From Halorubrum californiense DSM 19288 (GTDB taxonomy: Archaea > Halobacteriota > Halobacteria > Halobacteriales > Haloferacaceae): a DNA stretch of 51,877 nucleotides. Under the pieces are notes generated by a model. It did not search any database and was not told where the DNA came from. It saw nothing but the letters and a program-made list of their open reading frames with translations. The stretch is taken from NCBI RefSeq assembly GCF_000336875.1, contig NZ_AOJK01000067.1:62921-114797 (forward strand), read 5' to 3'. Below, piece after piece: positions 8,807-17,841 of this stretch (the first letter of the stretch is position 1; the number at the start of each line of letters is the position of its first letter). Position numbers and translations under genes: made by a program.

Positions 8807-9688
8807 ATGAACGGTCGTTACTCCGACTTTGAGGAACTGCGGCCGACCGGCGAGGCGTCCCACATTCCGGATACGCGGCTGGACGACGGGTGTGAAGGTG
8901 ACCCCCGACGGCAACGCGTCGCGAAGAGCACGGGGGGTTACCCCGATGCGCCGACGGTAACCGACGGCGAGTGCCGGTCCTGTGGGGCGTCAGTCCCAGA
9001 CGGGCAGACGAAATGCCGGTTCTGTCTCACCAACCATCTCGGAAGTGACGCCACTAGAACGAACGAGACAGCGTCGACGACGTTCCTCGGTATCGTCCAC
9101 CTGATCGTCGAGTCGACCACGTTCTACGGCGCCGTGGCGAAGGGCGGCGCCGCGGCGAACCTCCTCTCCGCCAACGAGGCGGAGCCGGCCGTCGACGACT
9201 ACACCCTCATCTACGATCTCGACGAACCACCGGCGCGCCAGCTGGTCGAGCAATGGCCCTCACTCCCCGACGCGGTACAGGTGGCCTCAGAGGAGGGAGA
9301 GCGGCTTCTCAGTGCCGCCCGTGACCGGGCTGGGTGGCACGAGCAGGGAGCGTCGGAGCGTCAGGAGCAGGCCCCGACGCGGCTCTACGACCAGCGTGGG
9401 GACGGCATCCGCGACGCGTCGCGTCTCGGTGCGGTCCTCGACGACGCCGACGACGCGGTGTGGCTGGTTCCAGCGATGGCGCTGACCGAATCCACTGGCG
9501 CGGCTGCGGCTGATCGCCAGGTGTCGTCGGTACCGACGACGCAGGAACTCGACTGTCAAAACTGTGGACGGGCGACCGACCACCAGTTCAAGACCCACGA
9601 GTCGGTCCCGAATGGGGTGTGGACGGGGCAACCGATGTGGGAGTGCCGGGTGTGTGGCTCGGCTCGCTACGGACCCAGTCTCGAGTAG
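8807..9688 (+). CDS. Zinc-ribbon protein with N- and C-terminal Cys motifs
   Basis: 293 residues from ATG 8807, chosen over GTG 8798 because AGGGTGG lies just upstream as an SD. The N-terminal zinc motif is CRSCGASVPDGQTKCRFC. A middle region follows with FLGIVHLIVESTTFYGAVAKG and a charged DDYTLIYDLDEPP stretch. The C-terminal zinc motif is CQNCGRATDHQF...WECRVCGSARYG. It looks like a known haloarchaeal plasmid-borne family, but I cannot name a function. Its upstream region is the tnpB left flank and lacks the T-box/hairpin carried by its neighbours. Dyad copy 1 begins 20 bases after its stop. Confidence 0.7.
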   Translation: MNGRYSDFEELRPTGEASHIPDTRLDDGCEGDPRRQRVAKSTGGYPDAPTVTDGECRSCGASVPDGQTKCRFCLTNHLGSDATRTNETASTTFLGIVHLIVESTTFYGAVAKGGAAANLLSANEAEPAVDDYTLIYDLDEPPARQLVEQWPSLPDAVQVASEEGERLLSAARDRAGWHEQGASERQEQAPTRLYDQRGDGIRDASRLGAVLDDADDAVWLVPAMALTESTGAAAADRQVSSVPTTQELDCQNCGRATDHQFKTHESVPNGVWTGQPMWECRVCGSARYGPSLE

Positions 9689-9707
9689 GGCCAGTGCTGG
9701 GCATCGA

Positions 9708-9749
9708 TTAACCAACACCCTGCGAGTAGTGTCGAGGTTCGTTGGTTAA
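9708..9749. repeat. TTAACCAAC dyad, copy 1
   Basis: TTAACCAAC (9708-9716) and GTTGGTTAA (9741-9749) are exact inverted 9-mers separated by 24 bases. The copy lies between two + strand genes and 35 bases before the start at 9785. Confidence 0.85.
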
Positions 9750-9784
9750 GGCCGCGAGCTCCTGCAAGCCCGACGCCAGTCTCG

Positions 9785-10015
9785 ATGGGGAGTCGTTCCG
9801 CGCCGGCGAGCGGTGAGGCGCTTCCGATGGAGCAAGAGTTCAAACAAGGGTACCGGATGCATCGTATACTCAGCAATCTCAACCGACTCGACGTCGACCG
9901 GTTGGACGACGCGGATCGAGAGCGAGTCGAGTCGGCGAGAGACCTCCTGGAAGAGGTGAGCCTTCTCACGAGGCCGGGCGACGAAGCCGGGGCGGATGCC
10001 CACGCAGACTCCTAA
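9785..10015 (+). CDS. Small helical protein, unknown
   Basis: 76 residues from ATG 9785; an internal ATG at 9827 (MEQEFKQGYRMHRIL) is an alternative start. The sequence is helical and charged, with HRILSNLNRLDVDRLDDADRERVESARDLLEEV suggesting a helical hairpin. No domain is recognised. It follows dyad copy 1 and is the only gene of its group directly behind a dyad without the T-box/hairpin. Codon use matches the high-GC neighbours, which supports it being real. Confidence 0.55.
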   Translation: MGSRSAPASGEALPMEQEFKQGYRMHRILSNLNRLDVDRLDDADRERVESARDLLEEVSLLTRPGDEAGADAHADS

Positions 10016-10058
10016 CTGGAGTCGCCGGCCGCGCCTCGGGAGGCACCTCTCGCGTCTG

Positions 10059-10087
10059 TTTTTCGCCCCCGACAGGGGTGCGGGGGC
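10059..10087 (+). promoter_or_regulatory. T-box plus GC hairpin, family member 3
   Basis: TTTTT (10059-10063) precedes GCCCCCG (10065-10071), loop ACAGGGGTG and CGGGGGC (10081-10087), a perfect 7-bp stem. It ends 19 bases before the start at 10107. Confidence 0.65.
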
Positions 10088-10106
10088 GACCCCGTGAAGT
10101 CCAGAT

Positions 10107-10487
10107 ATGGCGACACTACAAGCTGCGACGACGTCAACCGGCGCGATCGTATCGGATCCGCAGGCAGTCCGCGAGCTCTGTGAGAGCTACTGCTTCGGGA
10201 CGCTCGATTGGGAGGTTACCGAAGAGGGAGAGCTCACCATCTGGGGGTACGATGACTTCGAGGTGTACGAGGCGCGGGAGAACGGCCTCCCGGACTACGA
10301 GGGCGGTATCGTGACCCACGAGTTCTTGCGAGAACTCGCCGACCACCTCGAAGCCGACGAAGAACTCGATATCCAGACAGCGGGGTTCACCAAGTGCCGC
10401 TTCCCAGTCCTGGCCAAGCGGTACGTCGTTCGCGACGGCGAAGTTCTCCACGCGGACCTCGGTTCCCTCAGCCCGATCGACGAGTAG
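10107..10487 (+). CDS. 126-residue acidic protein, unknown
   Basis: 126 residues from ATG 10107 (MATLQAATTSTGAIVSD). The sequence alternates predicted strands and helices (ELCESYCFGTLDWEVTEEG, VTHEFLRELADHLEADEEL, RFPVLAKRYVVRDGEVL). No known domain is recognised. It sits between two T-box/hairpin elements, so it is probably its own transcription unit, 67 bases before the DUF6735-like gene. It is one of many small plasmid-type genes on the + strand here with similar composition and leader structure, which is the main support for its being real. Confidence 0.6.
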   Translation: MATLQAATTSTGAIVSDPQAVRELCESYCFGTLDWEVTEEGELTIWGYDDFEVYEARENGLPDYEGGIVTHEFLRELADHLEADEELDIQTAGFTKCRFPVLAKRYVVRDGEVLHADLGSLSPIDE

Positions 10488-10490
10488 CGT

Positions 10491-10518
10491 TGTTCGTCCC
10501 CCGGGAGGGGTGCGGGGC
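10491..10518 (+). promoter_or_regulatory. T-box plus GC hairpin, family member 4
   Basis: TGTTCGT precedes CCCCG (10499-10503), loop GGAGGGGTG and CGGGG (10513-10517). A separate strong SD, GAGGTGATT (10541-10549), lies before the start at 10555, so the hairpin loop is not the ribosome binding site of that gene. Confidence 0.6.
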
Positions 10519-10554
10519 GATCCAGTCGCGGTCGCTCCGTGAGGTGATTGCTCG

Positions 10555-11217
10555 ATGGGACACCGCGCACTTGTTGCGTACGAACGCACAGACGGACAGT
10601 ACACGCTCCACTACAGCCACTGGGGCGCAGCGAACCTGAAGCTCAAGCACCGAATCTCGGCTGAGTCGCCGTTCGGTGGCGACGACACCGACTCAAAGTG
10701 GGCGAAACAGTGGGTGGCGGAACTGGCCGATGGCCTCGAGGCAGATTCGGTCGACGGCTACCTCGCCGGCGAGGATCGACCGTCGACGGTCGTCGAGCCG
10801 AAGCCTCGCGCCACCGGGCTCCCCCTCGACGAGATTGTCGCTGACCATCTCGACTACCTCCACCACGAGGCGTTCTTCGTGGTGTCGACGACGTTCGAAG
10901 TGACCGCCTATCGGACGCTGTGGTTCGGTCTCCAGTACGACTCGGAGACAGTCGAACAGGGGGAGACGGTCGGGAATGGCGCGCTCGCGACGGTGCGTTG
11001 GTACGACGGCGAGCCGGTCGGCGATGGCCACCTGCAGGGACAGTTCGCGACCCTCAAAGACGTCGTCGGCGATATGCTCGACAAAGGCGTCTTCACGCCG
11101 TCGACGGCGAGGCAGTACCTGAAACGGAAACTGGCCGAGCGAGTCGGAGACCGACAGGAGCTGCTCATTCCGACCGGAGAATCACCCTTCGAAAAGGCGA
11201 GTCTCGACAAGCTGTAG
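10555..11217 (+). CDS. DUF6735-like haloarchaeal protein
   Basis: 220 residues from ATG 10555, with SD GAGGTGATT starting 14 bases upstream. The opening MGHRALVAYERTDGQYTLHY and the following SHWGAANLKLKHRISAESPF are typical of the DUF6735 family, which is common on haloarchaeal plasmids and has no known function. The C-terminal part is helical (TPSTARQYLKRKLAERVGD). The ~220-residue length is normal for the family as I recall it. It is convergent with the large gene at 11364-16277. A small hairpin overlapping its stop could terminate transcription. Confidence 0.75.
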   Translation: MGHRALVAYERTDGQYTLHYSHWGAANLKLKHRISAESPFGGDDTDSKWAKQWVAELADGLEADSVDGYLAGEDRPSTVVEPKPRATGLPLDEIVADHLDYLHHEAFFVVSTTFEVTAYRTLWFGLQYDSETVEQGETVGNGALATVRWYDGEPVGDGHLQGQFATLKDVVGDMLDKGVFTPSTARQYLKRKLAERVGDRQELLIPTGESPFEKASLDKL

Positions 11218-11229
11218 AAGATTTTCTAC
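11214..11229 (+). terminator. Short hairpin over the stop codon
   Basis: GTAGAA (11214-11219), GATT and TTCTAC (11224-11229) form a 6-bp stem at the end of the DUF6735-like gene, between two convergent genes. No long T-run follows, so a terminator role is tentative. Confidence 0.3.
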
Positions 11230-11363
11230 GTAGCAGAACGGCTCTCCTCACCGGTTCACAGAAAATAATTGCTCTCGACCGTTACTCAGTCGGTGGTTGA
11301 CTTACTCTATACAAATCGGGGGCGAGATGGTGCATTTTTACCTCGAATAAGGCACCTGAGTCT

Positions 11364-14300
11364 TCACTCCTCCCAGTGAATTGCGCGCTCAACAACCTCT
11401 TGATCTTCCGGATGGAACTCCGAGAGCTTCACCTGAACTTCCCGACTCTGTGACCGAACGGTTCGCTCACGCGAATCGAGCGTTGAGAACGGATTCGGGA
11501 CCTGAATTAGTCTTGCATCGCCGCTCTTTCCGGATTCGAGCTCCACGGCGACGTAAAGATAGTACGCTTCTCGGAGGTTTTCGTTTCGCGCCGACTTCCA
11601 CTCATTCCAGCTGACCGACGGCCGCCGCGTGTTCGAACCGGACGATTTTAGCTCGATACACCGTTCTGGCTCGCTCGTGTCCCGAGCCACCACAAGGAAG
11701 TCAAACCCTGGATATGGCTTGGATATCACGCCCCGCTCCTCCAATGATTCGAGAACTGGGCCGGCGATGTCGTCATTCCTCGCTTCAAGATACAGATCAC
11801 GGGTGTGGACGTCATGGATGTACTTCTCCGGTTCCGTACAGCCCTCCTCGCGAAGACGCTGGAGTTCAGCGTGGTACGTTGCTTCCATCCCAAACTCATC
11901 GACTTTGTCGATATAGTTCGCTGTCACCTTGGTCTGTCGTGACGACGACTCCCCGGAACTTCCACTACTAGTGTTCCCGGATGCTTCCGAGTGTGAACTG
12001 CCACCCGTAGCCGTGTTCCCGACTGAGAGCGTGGAACTGTCGCCAATTCCATTCAACTGTTCAGCTGACGGTACTCGTGACCCGTCCCGAACCGTTGTAC
12101 CAGAATCAGAGGATTCAGATGAAGGTTCACCCGAGTTCGCAGATCCAGTAGCGGTCGACTCGTTGTCATTCGTCGTGATCTGCTCGCCGTCAAATCCGGT
12201 GCTGGCGACAGTTTCAATTTGAGGTTGTTCCGCTCGTCCCTCGTACGCTGCCCGTCTGGCCTCAAGCTCTCTCTGGCTAGCTGGCGCACCAGCTGCCTCC
12301 AGTTGCGATTGCATCGCCGTCACGTCGGGCGAATTTTGTAAGAGTACGTATAGCGACTCCCAGCTTCCTAAGCCGTGATACTCTGCAAACGCTTTTGAGA
12401 TCGTTTCCATCGGAGCATCCCGAATCGGATCGGAGCTGTCCGCAACGACATACACTCGCATCCGATTCCCGTGCTCGTCCCGCTCGATGAAGTACTCCGC
12501 CGGCCGCGTCAAAGGATCCGTTTTCCGGCTATTCCGAAGCTCATAATTGACCTTCAGAGAGCCAACGAGGACTATTTGATCGGCGAACCGGGACAACCCA
12601 GTTGCGTCCTCTTGCTGGCTGCTCCGCGTCGCTTTCAACCGACAAAGTACGTATGGTGCTGCTACGTCCAGCCATTCCTCTCGAAATCGCTCTGTCACCG
12701 CAATACGTTCCTCGTCGATCTGGGGCGTCTCCTCAACGGCCTCGACCAAGTCGATCATCCCAAAGTGCTTACCGATCGCCGGCGTATCCTCGCGAGTTAA
12801 TACGAAGATAGGAACCGCCAGTTCCTCAAACCGTAATGCTTCCTCGTGACTCCGCGTAAAGTACGTCTCTGAAGCCTCGTGGAACTGTATCTCATCACCG
12901 GCCATAGAGGGGACCGGTACCGAATTGAGCCCGGTTTCATTCGGATTCCATCTTGAAGACTGGATCTGACCTTGATTGTCGAGAGGCGGCAAGTCCTCGC
13001 TCAGATTGCTGTACGCCGCCTCGATTTCAGAGAGATAATATGCGCTTGGACCAGTCTCGTTCCCCATTTCCCTTACGACCGATCTGATTCGTTCTGCAAC
13101 CGTTCGGGCGTCCTGTGGCGAGAGAGTCCGTGTCTCAACACGCCGCCGAATCGATAGTGCATCGAGTAGATCAGGAGCATTTTCAGCCAGTTCCCCATAC
13201 GCTTCTCGGCGGAGCGTCGGTAAGAGCGGATGTCGACTGTCGCCGATGTCAACCGAGTATCGCTGTAAATCCCTGTAGTTGAGTAACCACGCGTCCTCAG
13301 GGGGGACTTGCCCGAGCGTACTCGGCAACCAGGGGGCACGCCGGAGCTGCCAGAGCCAGAGATTCGGTAGGACGCCTTCAATCTCGTCCTGATCGAACAG
13401 GTAGGTCGTCTGATACCGGAGTCGGTTGTTGGAATAGAGCGCGACGGTTGCGTCCGCGTGCTCCGAGATCTTCCCCCACCACGTGTACAGGTGCCCCATC
13501 AGCAGTTTGCCGAACTCCGGATCCTTCCCTGCCTCGAGTAGTGCGTGATCGTACTCTAGTCCATTGACTTGCCAGATGTACGGTCGCTCCCCGTCATCTT
13601 CGCTCACCGCATCGTATGCAGCAGACTCCAGCTTCGTCAGGTACGTATCGAGGTCGCCTTCGGAGAGCGTACTCGGACTGAACTGGCTCTCCGGATCAAG
13701 CGTGGAATTAGACCCAGGATCGATGTGTTCCGTGGCGCTGTAGCGGTGTGACTGGGTAGGATGGAAGAACGGTGTGATACGAATATGCTCGCAGACCCCG
13801 ACCCACTGGAAGAACTCACGCCACTTCGACCAGTCGTCAGAGTCGTCTAGCCCGAACTCCCTCGGCGGTGCCAGCACCGGTGGCGATACCCCTGCCGTCT
13901 GGAGGAGTTGCTCTACTCGGCCCGCAGTGGGCTTGTTACGCTGCCAGCTCGCACCGAAGTATACCTCATAGGCACGCGCCCACCCCCCATCCGCCGTTGG
14001 GACCGGAAGCATACATAAGTCGTAGTAAGGATCGTTGCTGCGGTACGTGTACGGTAGCGGCTCCTTCGGGGAGGCTGGCGGTTTCCCTGTCGTGCTACTC
14101 GTCGCCAATCGCTGGACGAACTCGAGTACCTCTGGATCACGTAGCGGGCTGTCGTCGACGTCGCCGGATGATGGCCCTGGGAGGAGCGGGAAGACACCCT
14201 TTTCGGCAATATCCTGGAACCCGAAGTCGTTGATGTCCCAGAGTGCATCCAGAACGCTCTCGTACTCCCCGCCATCGAGGAGCTCAGTCCGAGCATCCGA

Positions 14301-16277
14301 ATCGGCCTTTTGAGAGCCCTCTGTGTAATAGAGTTCATTCGGGAACAGACGAATCCCCGCGAGTGCATCCGTCGGGACACTCTGTTGTGGTGGGAAGAAG
14401 CATTCGACCGACTCCGGCGTCGGCTCGTGTTTGTAGTACTCGCCGTGAGTTCCAACCAAAGGATCGCCGACCGGGAACCCCGCTTCCGCCCGAGCAGCCT
14501 CAGCGAGCCGTCGCTTATCCGCACTGTCAGTAAGCGTTAGCCACGTTTCCGCCAGAGCGAACACGATAGGGTCGACTGTAAGTCGCTCAGGCGCATCTCG
14601 ATACTGAAGGATGGCATTTTCGTCCGGTGCGGCACCGAGAACAGCGGGGGGGTGATGGGGCCTGAGTCGAGTTGCCCCCAGCTCTTCAAGGATCGCAGCA
14701 ACATCGTGTTCGAGTAGTGGTGTTGCGGGGAACCAGCCCCCTATTTCAGCGTCATCGTTCACCAGCTCAAAACGGTCTTGCCCGTACACCATCGCCGTAA
14801 GAGGACCGACTCGCGCTGCGTCCGGATGCGTGTATGGAAGAACAACTTCAGAAAGCGACCGCCGATCCGCGTCGGACGTCGAATCGCCAGACGCCACTTG
14901 TTCTAACCGAGGAACAAAGGCCACTCCTTCGAAGGCATCCTGAAGTGCCTCCACAAAGCAACGGTTCACCGGGTTTGTCCGCGTCGTCTCGTCGGCGTTT
15001 ACTGCCGTAAAGTCAATCGTCCGGAGGAACTCGTCGAGCGCCGTATCGGTCTCTTTAACGAAGGATAGGACGTCGGCGGCGAGGAGGTCGGCCACCCGCT
15101 GAAACAGCCAGCCATTCAACCCCATGACGGCACCAGTTTCCGGGTTAGTTGGCATATTTAGACTTCTTCGAGAGGTGCTCACCTGGAATGTCCCGTTCAG
15201 CAGTGCGGGAATAGGGCTTCGCTCCTCAGTCGGCAAGAAAACGTGGACAAACGGGCGCTCATTCGCGTCATCGCCGGCAAATAACGGTCTGAGAGATGTA
15301 TTGTTGTCATCCTCGAGTCTAAACGCGACACTCAACCGCAATTTACCGATATCGTCGAGAATAGCCGAGTCGATTCCTGCAAACGACCGATCCGGAACAT
15401 CGTACTCGCGGGCGAAGGAGATGAGTTCTTCCGAGGTCTCTTCAGGAGTGTCCGGATCAAGATCACCACGTCGTTCGATCCCGATAACGGATGCTGCGGT
15501 ATTTCCTCGCCAGTCCCGCCGGGTCTTCTCCCAGACGCGTTGACGGTCATCGACGACGAACTCGACACGATCCGTTTTCGGAAGCAACGCAACAGTCTCC
15601 CGCGTGACCTGCTCCTTGAACGTCGACTCAATCGTCTCGAAGATCCGTTCTTGACTCTCGTCTTTGAGCGGCAGTCGAAACACCGTCGAATATCCTGTTT
15701 TGAGCAGTTCCGAAACGCGAGTACCGGGTTCACTTGGGAACGGAATCGACATCAGCGGGACGTTGTGGATCTCTTCGTCGGTCTCGACGCCCTCCTTACG
15801 CAGTTTTTTCTCGATCTCGTCACGTGTCTTTTCCCGATCGAACTCGGCAGCAAGCAGCCCGCCACCATTTTGCGAAAAAATCGCCGGGTTCGATGTGATA
15901 TCTAGAATCGAGGTAAAGCCCCTCCCCTTGTGCCCGATAGTGGCTTCATCACCTTCGTCACCTTTCGTTGTCTGTGTGAGCGTCGTAATTGCATCCAGAT
16001 CCGCAGCATCGAATGGCCGCCCATTGTTGGCAACAAGCAGACAATCTCCGCGCAGTTCGAATCGAACCTTTCGTGGCTTGTCGCTATCTTCCGGCATCTC
16101 GTCATCCGCATTCTGCAAGAGTTCGAACACAAACCGTCGACTATAGTCTGCACTATCCGCCGCCTCCAGTTTGAAGTCCTTACTCACCAACGGCGGCTCA
16201 TTCGCATACGTTCCCAGCTTCGTTTCTCGAATATCCTGCAGATTATTGATAGCCCGTTGTTCCGCCATTATCCCCAT
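11364..16277 (-). CDS. Sacsin-like ATPase with C-terminal DUF3883-type nuclease domain
   Basis: 1,637 residues. The N-terminus is a GHKL/Hsp90-type ATPase of the sacsin kind: FELLQNADDE (51-60), LVANNGRPF (81-89) and IGHKGRG (114-120) supply the ATP-binding Asn, Asn-Gly and glycine motifs. A long middle region of unclear fold and a Ser/Gly/Thr-rich linker (about 1400-1470) follow. The last ~170 residues contain GFDFLVVARD...CIELKSS, a PD-(D/E)xK-like core as in DUF3883/NO VEIN proteins. Such fusions recur in bacterial and archaeal defence islands; a defence role is inferred. It has no coupled neighbour and faces the + strand genes on both sides. The start could also be 16268. Confidence 0.8.
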   Translation of the reverse strand: MGIMAEQRAINNLQDIRETKLGTYANEPPLVSKDFKLEAADSADYSRRFVFELLQNADDEMPEDSDKPRKVRFELRGDCLLVANNGRPFDAADLDAITTLTQTTKGDEGDEATIGHKGRGFTSILDITSNPAIFSQNGGGLLAAEFDREKTRDEIEKKLRKEGVETDEEIHNVPLMSIPFPSEPGTRVSELLKTGYSTVFRLPLKDESQERIFETIESTFKEQVTRETVALLPKTDRVEFVVDDRQRVWEKTRRDWRGNTAASVIGIERRGDLDPDTPEETSEELISFAREYDVPDRSFAGIDSAILDDIGKLRLSVAFRLEDDNNTSLRPLFAGDDANERPFVHVFLPTEERSPIPALLNGTFQVSTSRRSLNMPTNPETGAVMGLNGWLFQRVADLLAADVLSFVKETDTALDEFLRTIDFTAVNADETTRTNPVNRCFVEALQDAFEGVAFVPRLEQVASGDSTSDADRRSLSEVVLPYTHPDAARVGPLTAMVYGQDRFELVNDDAEIGGWFPATPLLEHDVAAILEELGATRLRPHHPPAVLGAAPDENAILQYRDAPERLTVDPIVFALAETWLTLTDSADKRRLAEAARAEAGFPVGDPLVGTHGEYYKHEPTPESVECFFPPQQSVPTDALAGIRLFPNELYYTEGSQKADSDARTELLDGGEYESVLDALWDINDFGFQDIAEKGVFPLLPGPSSGDVDDSPLRDPEVLEFVQRLATSSTTGKPPASPKEPLPYTYRSNDPYYDLCMLPVPTADGGWARAYEVYFGASWQRNKPTAGRVEQLLQTAGVSPPVLAPPREFGLDDSDDWSKWREFFQWVGVCEHIRITPFFHPTQSHRYSATEHIDPGSNSTLDPESQFSPSTLSEGDLDTYLTKLESAAYDAVSEDDGERPYIWQVNGLEYDHALLEAGKDPEFGKLLMGHLYTWWGKISEHADATVALYSNNRLRYQTTYLFDQDEIEGVLPNLWLWQLRRAPWLPSTLGQVPPEDAWLLNYRDLQRYSVDIGDSRHPLLPTLRREAYGELAENAPDLLDALSIRRRVETRTLSPQDARTVAERIRSVVREMGNETGPSAYYLSEIEAAYSNLSEDLPPLDNQGQIQSSRWNPNETGLNSVPVPSMAGDEIQFHEASETYFTRSHEEALRFEELAVPIFVLTREDTPAIGKHFGMIDLVEAVEETPQIDEERIAVTERFREEWLDVAAPYVLCRLKATRSSQQEDATGLSRFADQIVLVGSLKVNYELRNSRKTDPLTRPAEYFIERDEHGNRMRVYVVADSSDPIRDAPMETISKAFAEYHGLGSWESLYVLLQNSPDVTAMQSQLEAAGAPASQRELEARRAAYEGRAEQPQIETVASTGFDGEQITTNDNESTATGSANSGEPSSESSDSGTTVRDGSRVPSAEQLNGIGDSSTLSVGNTATGGSSHSEASGNTSSGSSGESSSRQTKVTANYIDKVDEFGMEATYHAELQRLREEGCTEPEKYIHDVHTRDLYLEARNDDIAGPVLESLEERGVISKPYPGFDFLVVARDTSEPERCIELKSSGSNTRRPSVSWNEWKSARNENLREAYYLYVAVELESGKSGDARLIQVPNPFSTLDSRERTVRSQSREVQVKLSEFHPEDQEVVERAIHWEE

Positions 16278-16385
16278 TCAAACACGTCACACGCATAACG
16301 TTGAGGCACTAGCGAACCGGCAATCAAGGTCAGCATTTGGGTACAGATTGCAGAAGAACCGCTTTCAGGAACCATTCAGAGGAGC

Positions 16386-16414
16386 TGTTTTTCAGGGTAG
16401 CAATGGGTGAGCCC
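16386..16414 (+). promoter_or_regulatory. T-box plus hairpin, family member 5 (weak stem)
   Basis: GTTTTTCAG precedes GGGTAGC (16394-16400), loop AATGGGT (16401-16407) and GAGCCCC. The stem has internal mismatches, but the T-box, the loop and the position 21 bases before the start at 16435 match the family. It is divergent from the large minus-strand gene. Confidence 0.45.
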
Positions 16415-16434
16415 CGCCATAGGCTCGTGATTCG

Positions 16435-16851
16435 ATGACCACAGAGGACGACCCGTTTCACGACTGCGAGTTGGATCCCGAGGCGATCCTCGGGACACAC
16501 ACCTTCGAAGACGTCCTGTTCACCGACGACACGGAAACTCCGGTGAACGTGCTCACCGGTGAGACACCGGCACATTCGCAAGCAACCGTCGAGGAAGCGA
16601 AGGAGTTCGCTGCGAGTATCGATACGGGGATGCCCCAGATCGCCCTTCCAGCTTCTGTCGAGTCGCAGGTCGAAACACAGAACAAGCCCTACACGGCGGC
16701 CGCATTCTTCCACTTCAAGGCGACTGGCTCGCTCGAACGGCACCGCGCCTACCACGCAGCCCACAACTCGGACGCGTTCGCCGTCGATTTCGAGGCCGAC
16801 TACGAATCGGGCGATCTGACCATCACTGTCGAACGAGCGGACGAAGCCTGA
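16435..16851 (+). CDS. 138-residue acidic protein, unknown
   Basis: 138 residues from ATG 16435 (MTTEDDPFHDCELDPEAIL), with GTGATT just upstream. It contains LGTHTFEDVLFTDDTETPVN, a helical ATVEEAKEFAASIDTGM and a strand-rich end (DAFAVDFEADYESGDLTITV). No domain is recognised. It heads a + strand run of accessory genes to 18941, each with its own T-box/hairpin or closely spaced behind another gene. Composition is typical of haloarchaeal coding DNA. Confidence 0.6.
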   Translation: MTTEDDPFHDCELDPEAILGTHTFEDVLFTDDTETPVNVLTGETPAHSQATVEEAKEFAASIDTGMPQIALPASVESQVETQNKPYTAAAFFHFKATGSLERHRAYHAAHNSDAFAVDFEADYESGDLTITVERADEA

Positions 16852-16872
16852 GAATCCGCCGTCACGACGAGA

Positions 16873-16904
16873 GTTTTTCGAGCGCCGGCGATGGGTGCCG
16901 GCGC
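16873..16904 (+). promoter_or_regulatory. T-box plus GC hairpin, family member 6
   Basis: TTTTT (16874-16878) precedes a perfect 8-bp stem, GCGCCGGC (16882-16889) and GCCGGCGC (16897-16904), with loop GATGGGT. Member 8 shares the same arms and loop. Confidence 0.65.
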
Positions 16905-16955
16905 AGCTGGAGCGAGCAACGACCCCCGGTGCGTCGGCGTTTCGAGGTGTTCAAG

Positions 16956-17447
16956 ATGCACATGGTGATTTACGCTCTGGTAGAAGAATCGACCCACGAC
17001 GACGCCCTGGCCACCGGAAAGGCGGTGTTCAACCGCTTGGTCGGGACGGACCCACACGCCGGCGCCGTCTTCGACTACCACGTGACTTTCGATGAGGAGG
17101 ACACGTCCGTTGCGGGGACGGCGCGATGGGGTGAGTTGCCGACTGCAGCCCCCGTCGACTCCGATGACGGCCAAGACCTGCTTGAGCGTGGCTGGGAGGC
17201 GACGAAAGAGGAGTTCGAGCGGAATCTCGACCGGGTGAGGGAAGCACTTGACGAACTCTCCGACGAGGAGATCATGCGCGACGAAGATCTCGCTCGGCAC
17301 GCGTTCCACCAAGTCGGCGCCTACGACGGGCCAACGATCTTCCTGTATAACGAATACGCGAACGGTATCCGTCACCGTGAGCAGCTGGATCGAGTGCTGG
17401 AGGAGAGCGAGGAACTCTGGATCGTGCCCGCCGACGTCCACTTCTAA
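16956..17447 (+). CDS. 163-residue acidic protein, unknown
   Basis: 163 residues from ATG 16956 (MHMVIYALVEESTHDDALAT). The start is set by SD GAGGTG (16944-16949) six bases upstream; a GTG at 16929 would lie before the SD. The protein looks alpha/beta: MHMVIYALVEES is a strand, then a helix (DALATGKAVFNRLVG), later EEFERNLDRVREALDELSDEE and GPTIFLYNEYANGIR. No family is recognised. It is followed three bases after its stop by the DUF7568-like gene, so the two are probably co-transcribed from family member 6. Confidence 0.6.
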   Translation: MHMVIYALVEESTHDDALATGKAVFNRLVGTDPHAGAVFDYHVTFDEEDTSVAGTARWGELPTAAPVDSDDGQDLLERGWEATKEEFERNLDRVREALDELSDEEIMRDEDLARHAFHQVGAYDGPTIFLYNEYANGIRHREQLDRVLEESEELWIVPADVHF

Positions 17448-17450
17448 CAG

Positions 17451-17816
17451 ATGTCCCGGATCACAAATTGGAAGCGCGAGAGTCGCACACCCACACTCGC
17501 ATACCGGAATACCGAGACCGGAGCTCAAGCTGTCTTACACCGAGCACCGGGCTCGTACCGCTACAAATGGCGTGGCGCAATCCTCGTCGACGGCTACCCA
17601 GTGTGGTCACGGGGGTACGAGACGAAAGACGCCAAATCGTTCCGTGACGAGCTCCGTGACCGGCCAGCGCCCGAACTGAGTTGTCCCGAGTGTCTGAACA
17701 GCGACGTGGCAATCGGTGGGAAAACGGCTGACGGCGCGAAGATTCAGCGCTGGTTCGAGTGTCGGAGCTGTGGGTACGAAGCATCCTCGCAAATCGTGTA
17801 CGGCGCTGAGCGCTGA
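17451..17816 (+). CDS. DUF7568-like zinc-ribbon protein
   Basis: 121 residues from ATG 17451. The start MSRITNWKRESRTPTLAYRN and the middle YKWRGAILVDGYPVWSRGYE look like a widespread haloarchaeal family, which I believe is DUF7568. The C-terminus has a zinc ribbon, CPEC...CRSCGYEA. Function is unknown. It lies three bases after the 163-residue gene and 77 bases before the DUF7567-like gene, a neighbourhood that seems to recur on haloarchaeal plasmids. Confidence 0.7.
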   Translation: MSRITNWKRESRTPTLAYRNTETGAQAVLHRAPGSYRYKWRGAILVDGYPVWSRGYETKDAKSFRDELRDRPAPELSCPECLNSDVAIGGKTADGAKIQRWFECRSCGYEASSQIVYGAER

Positions 17817-17841
17817 TTGATGTGAGCGTATCTGCGGTGAC

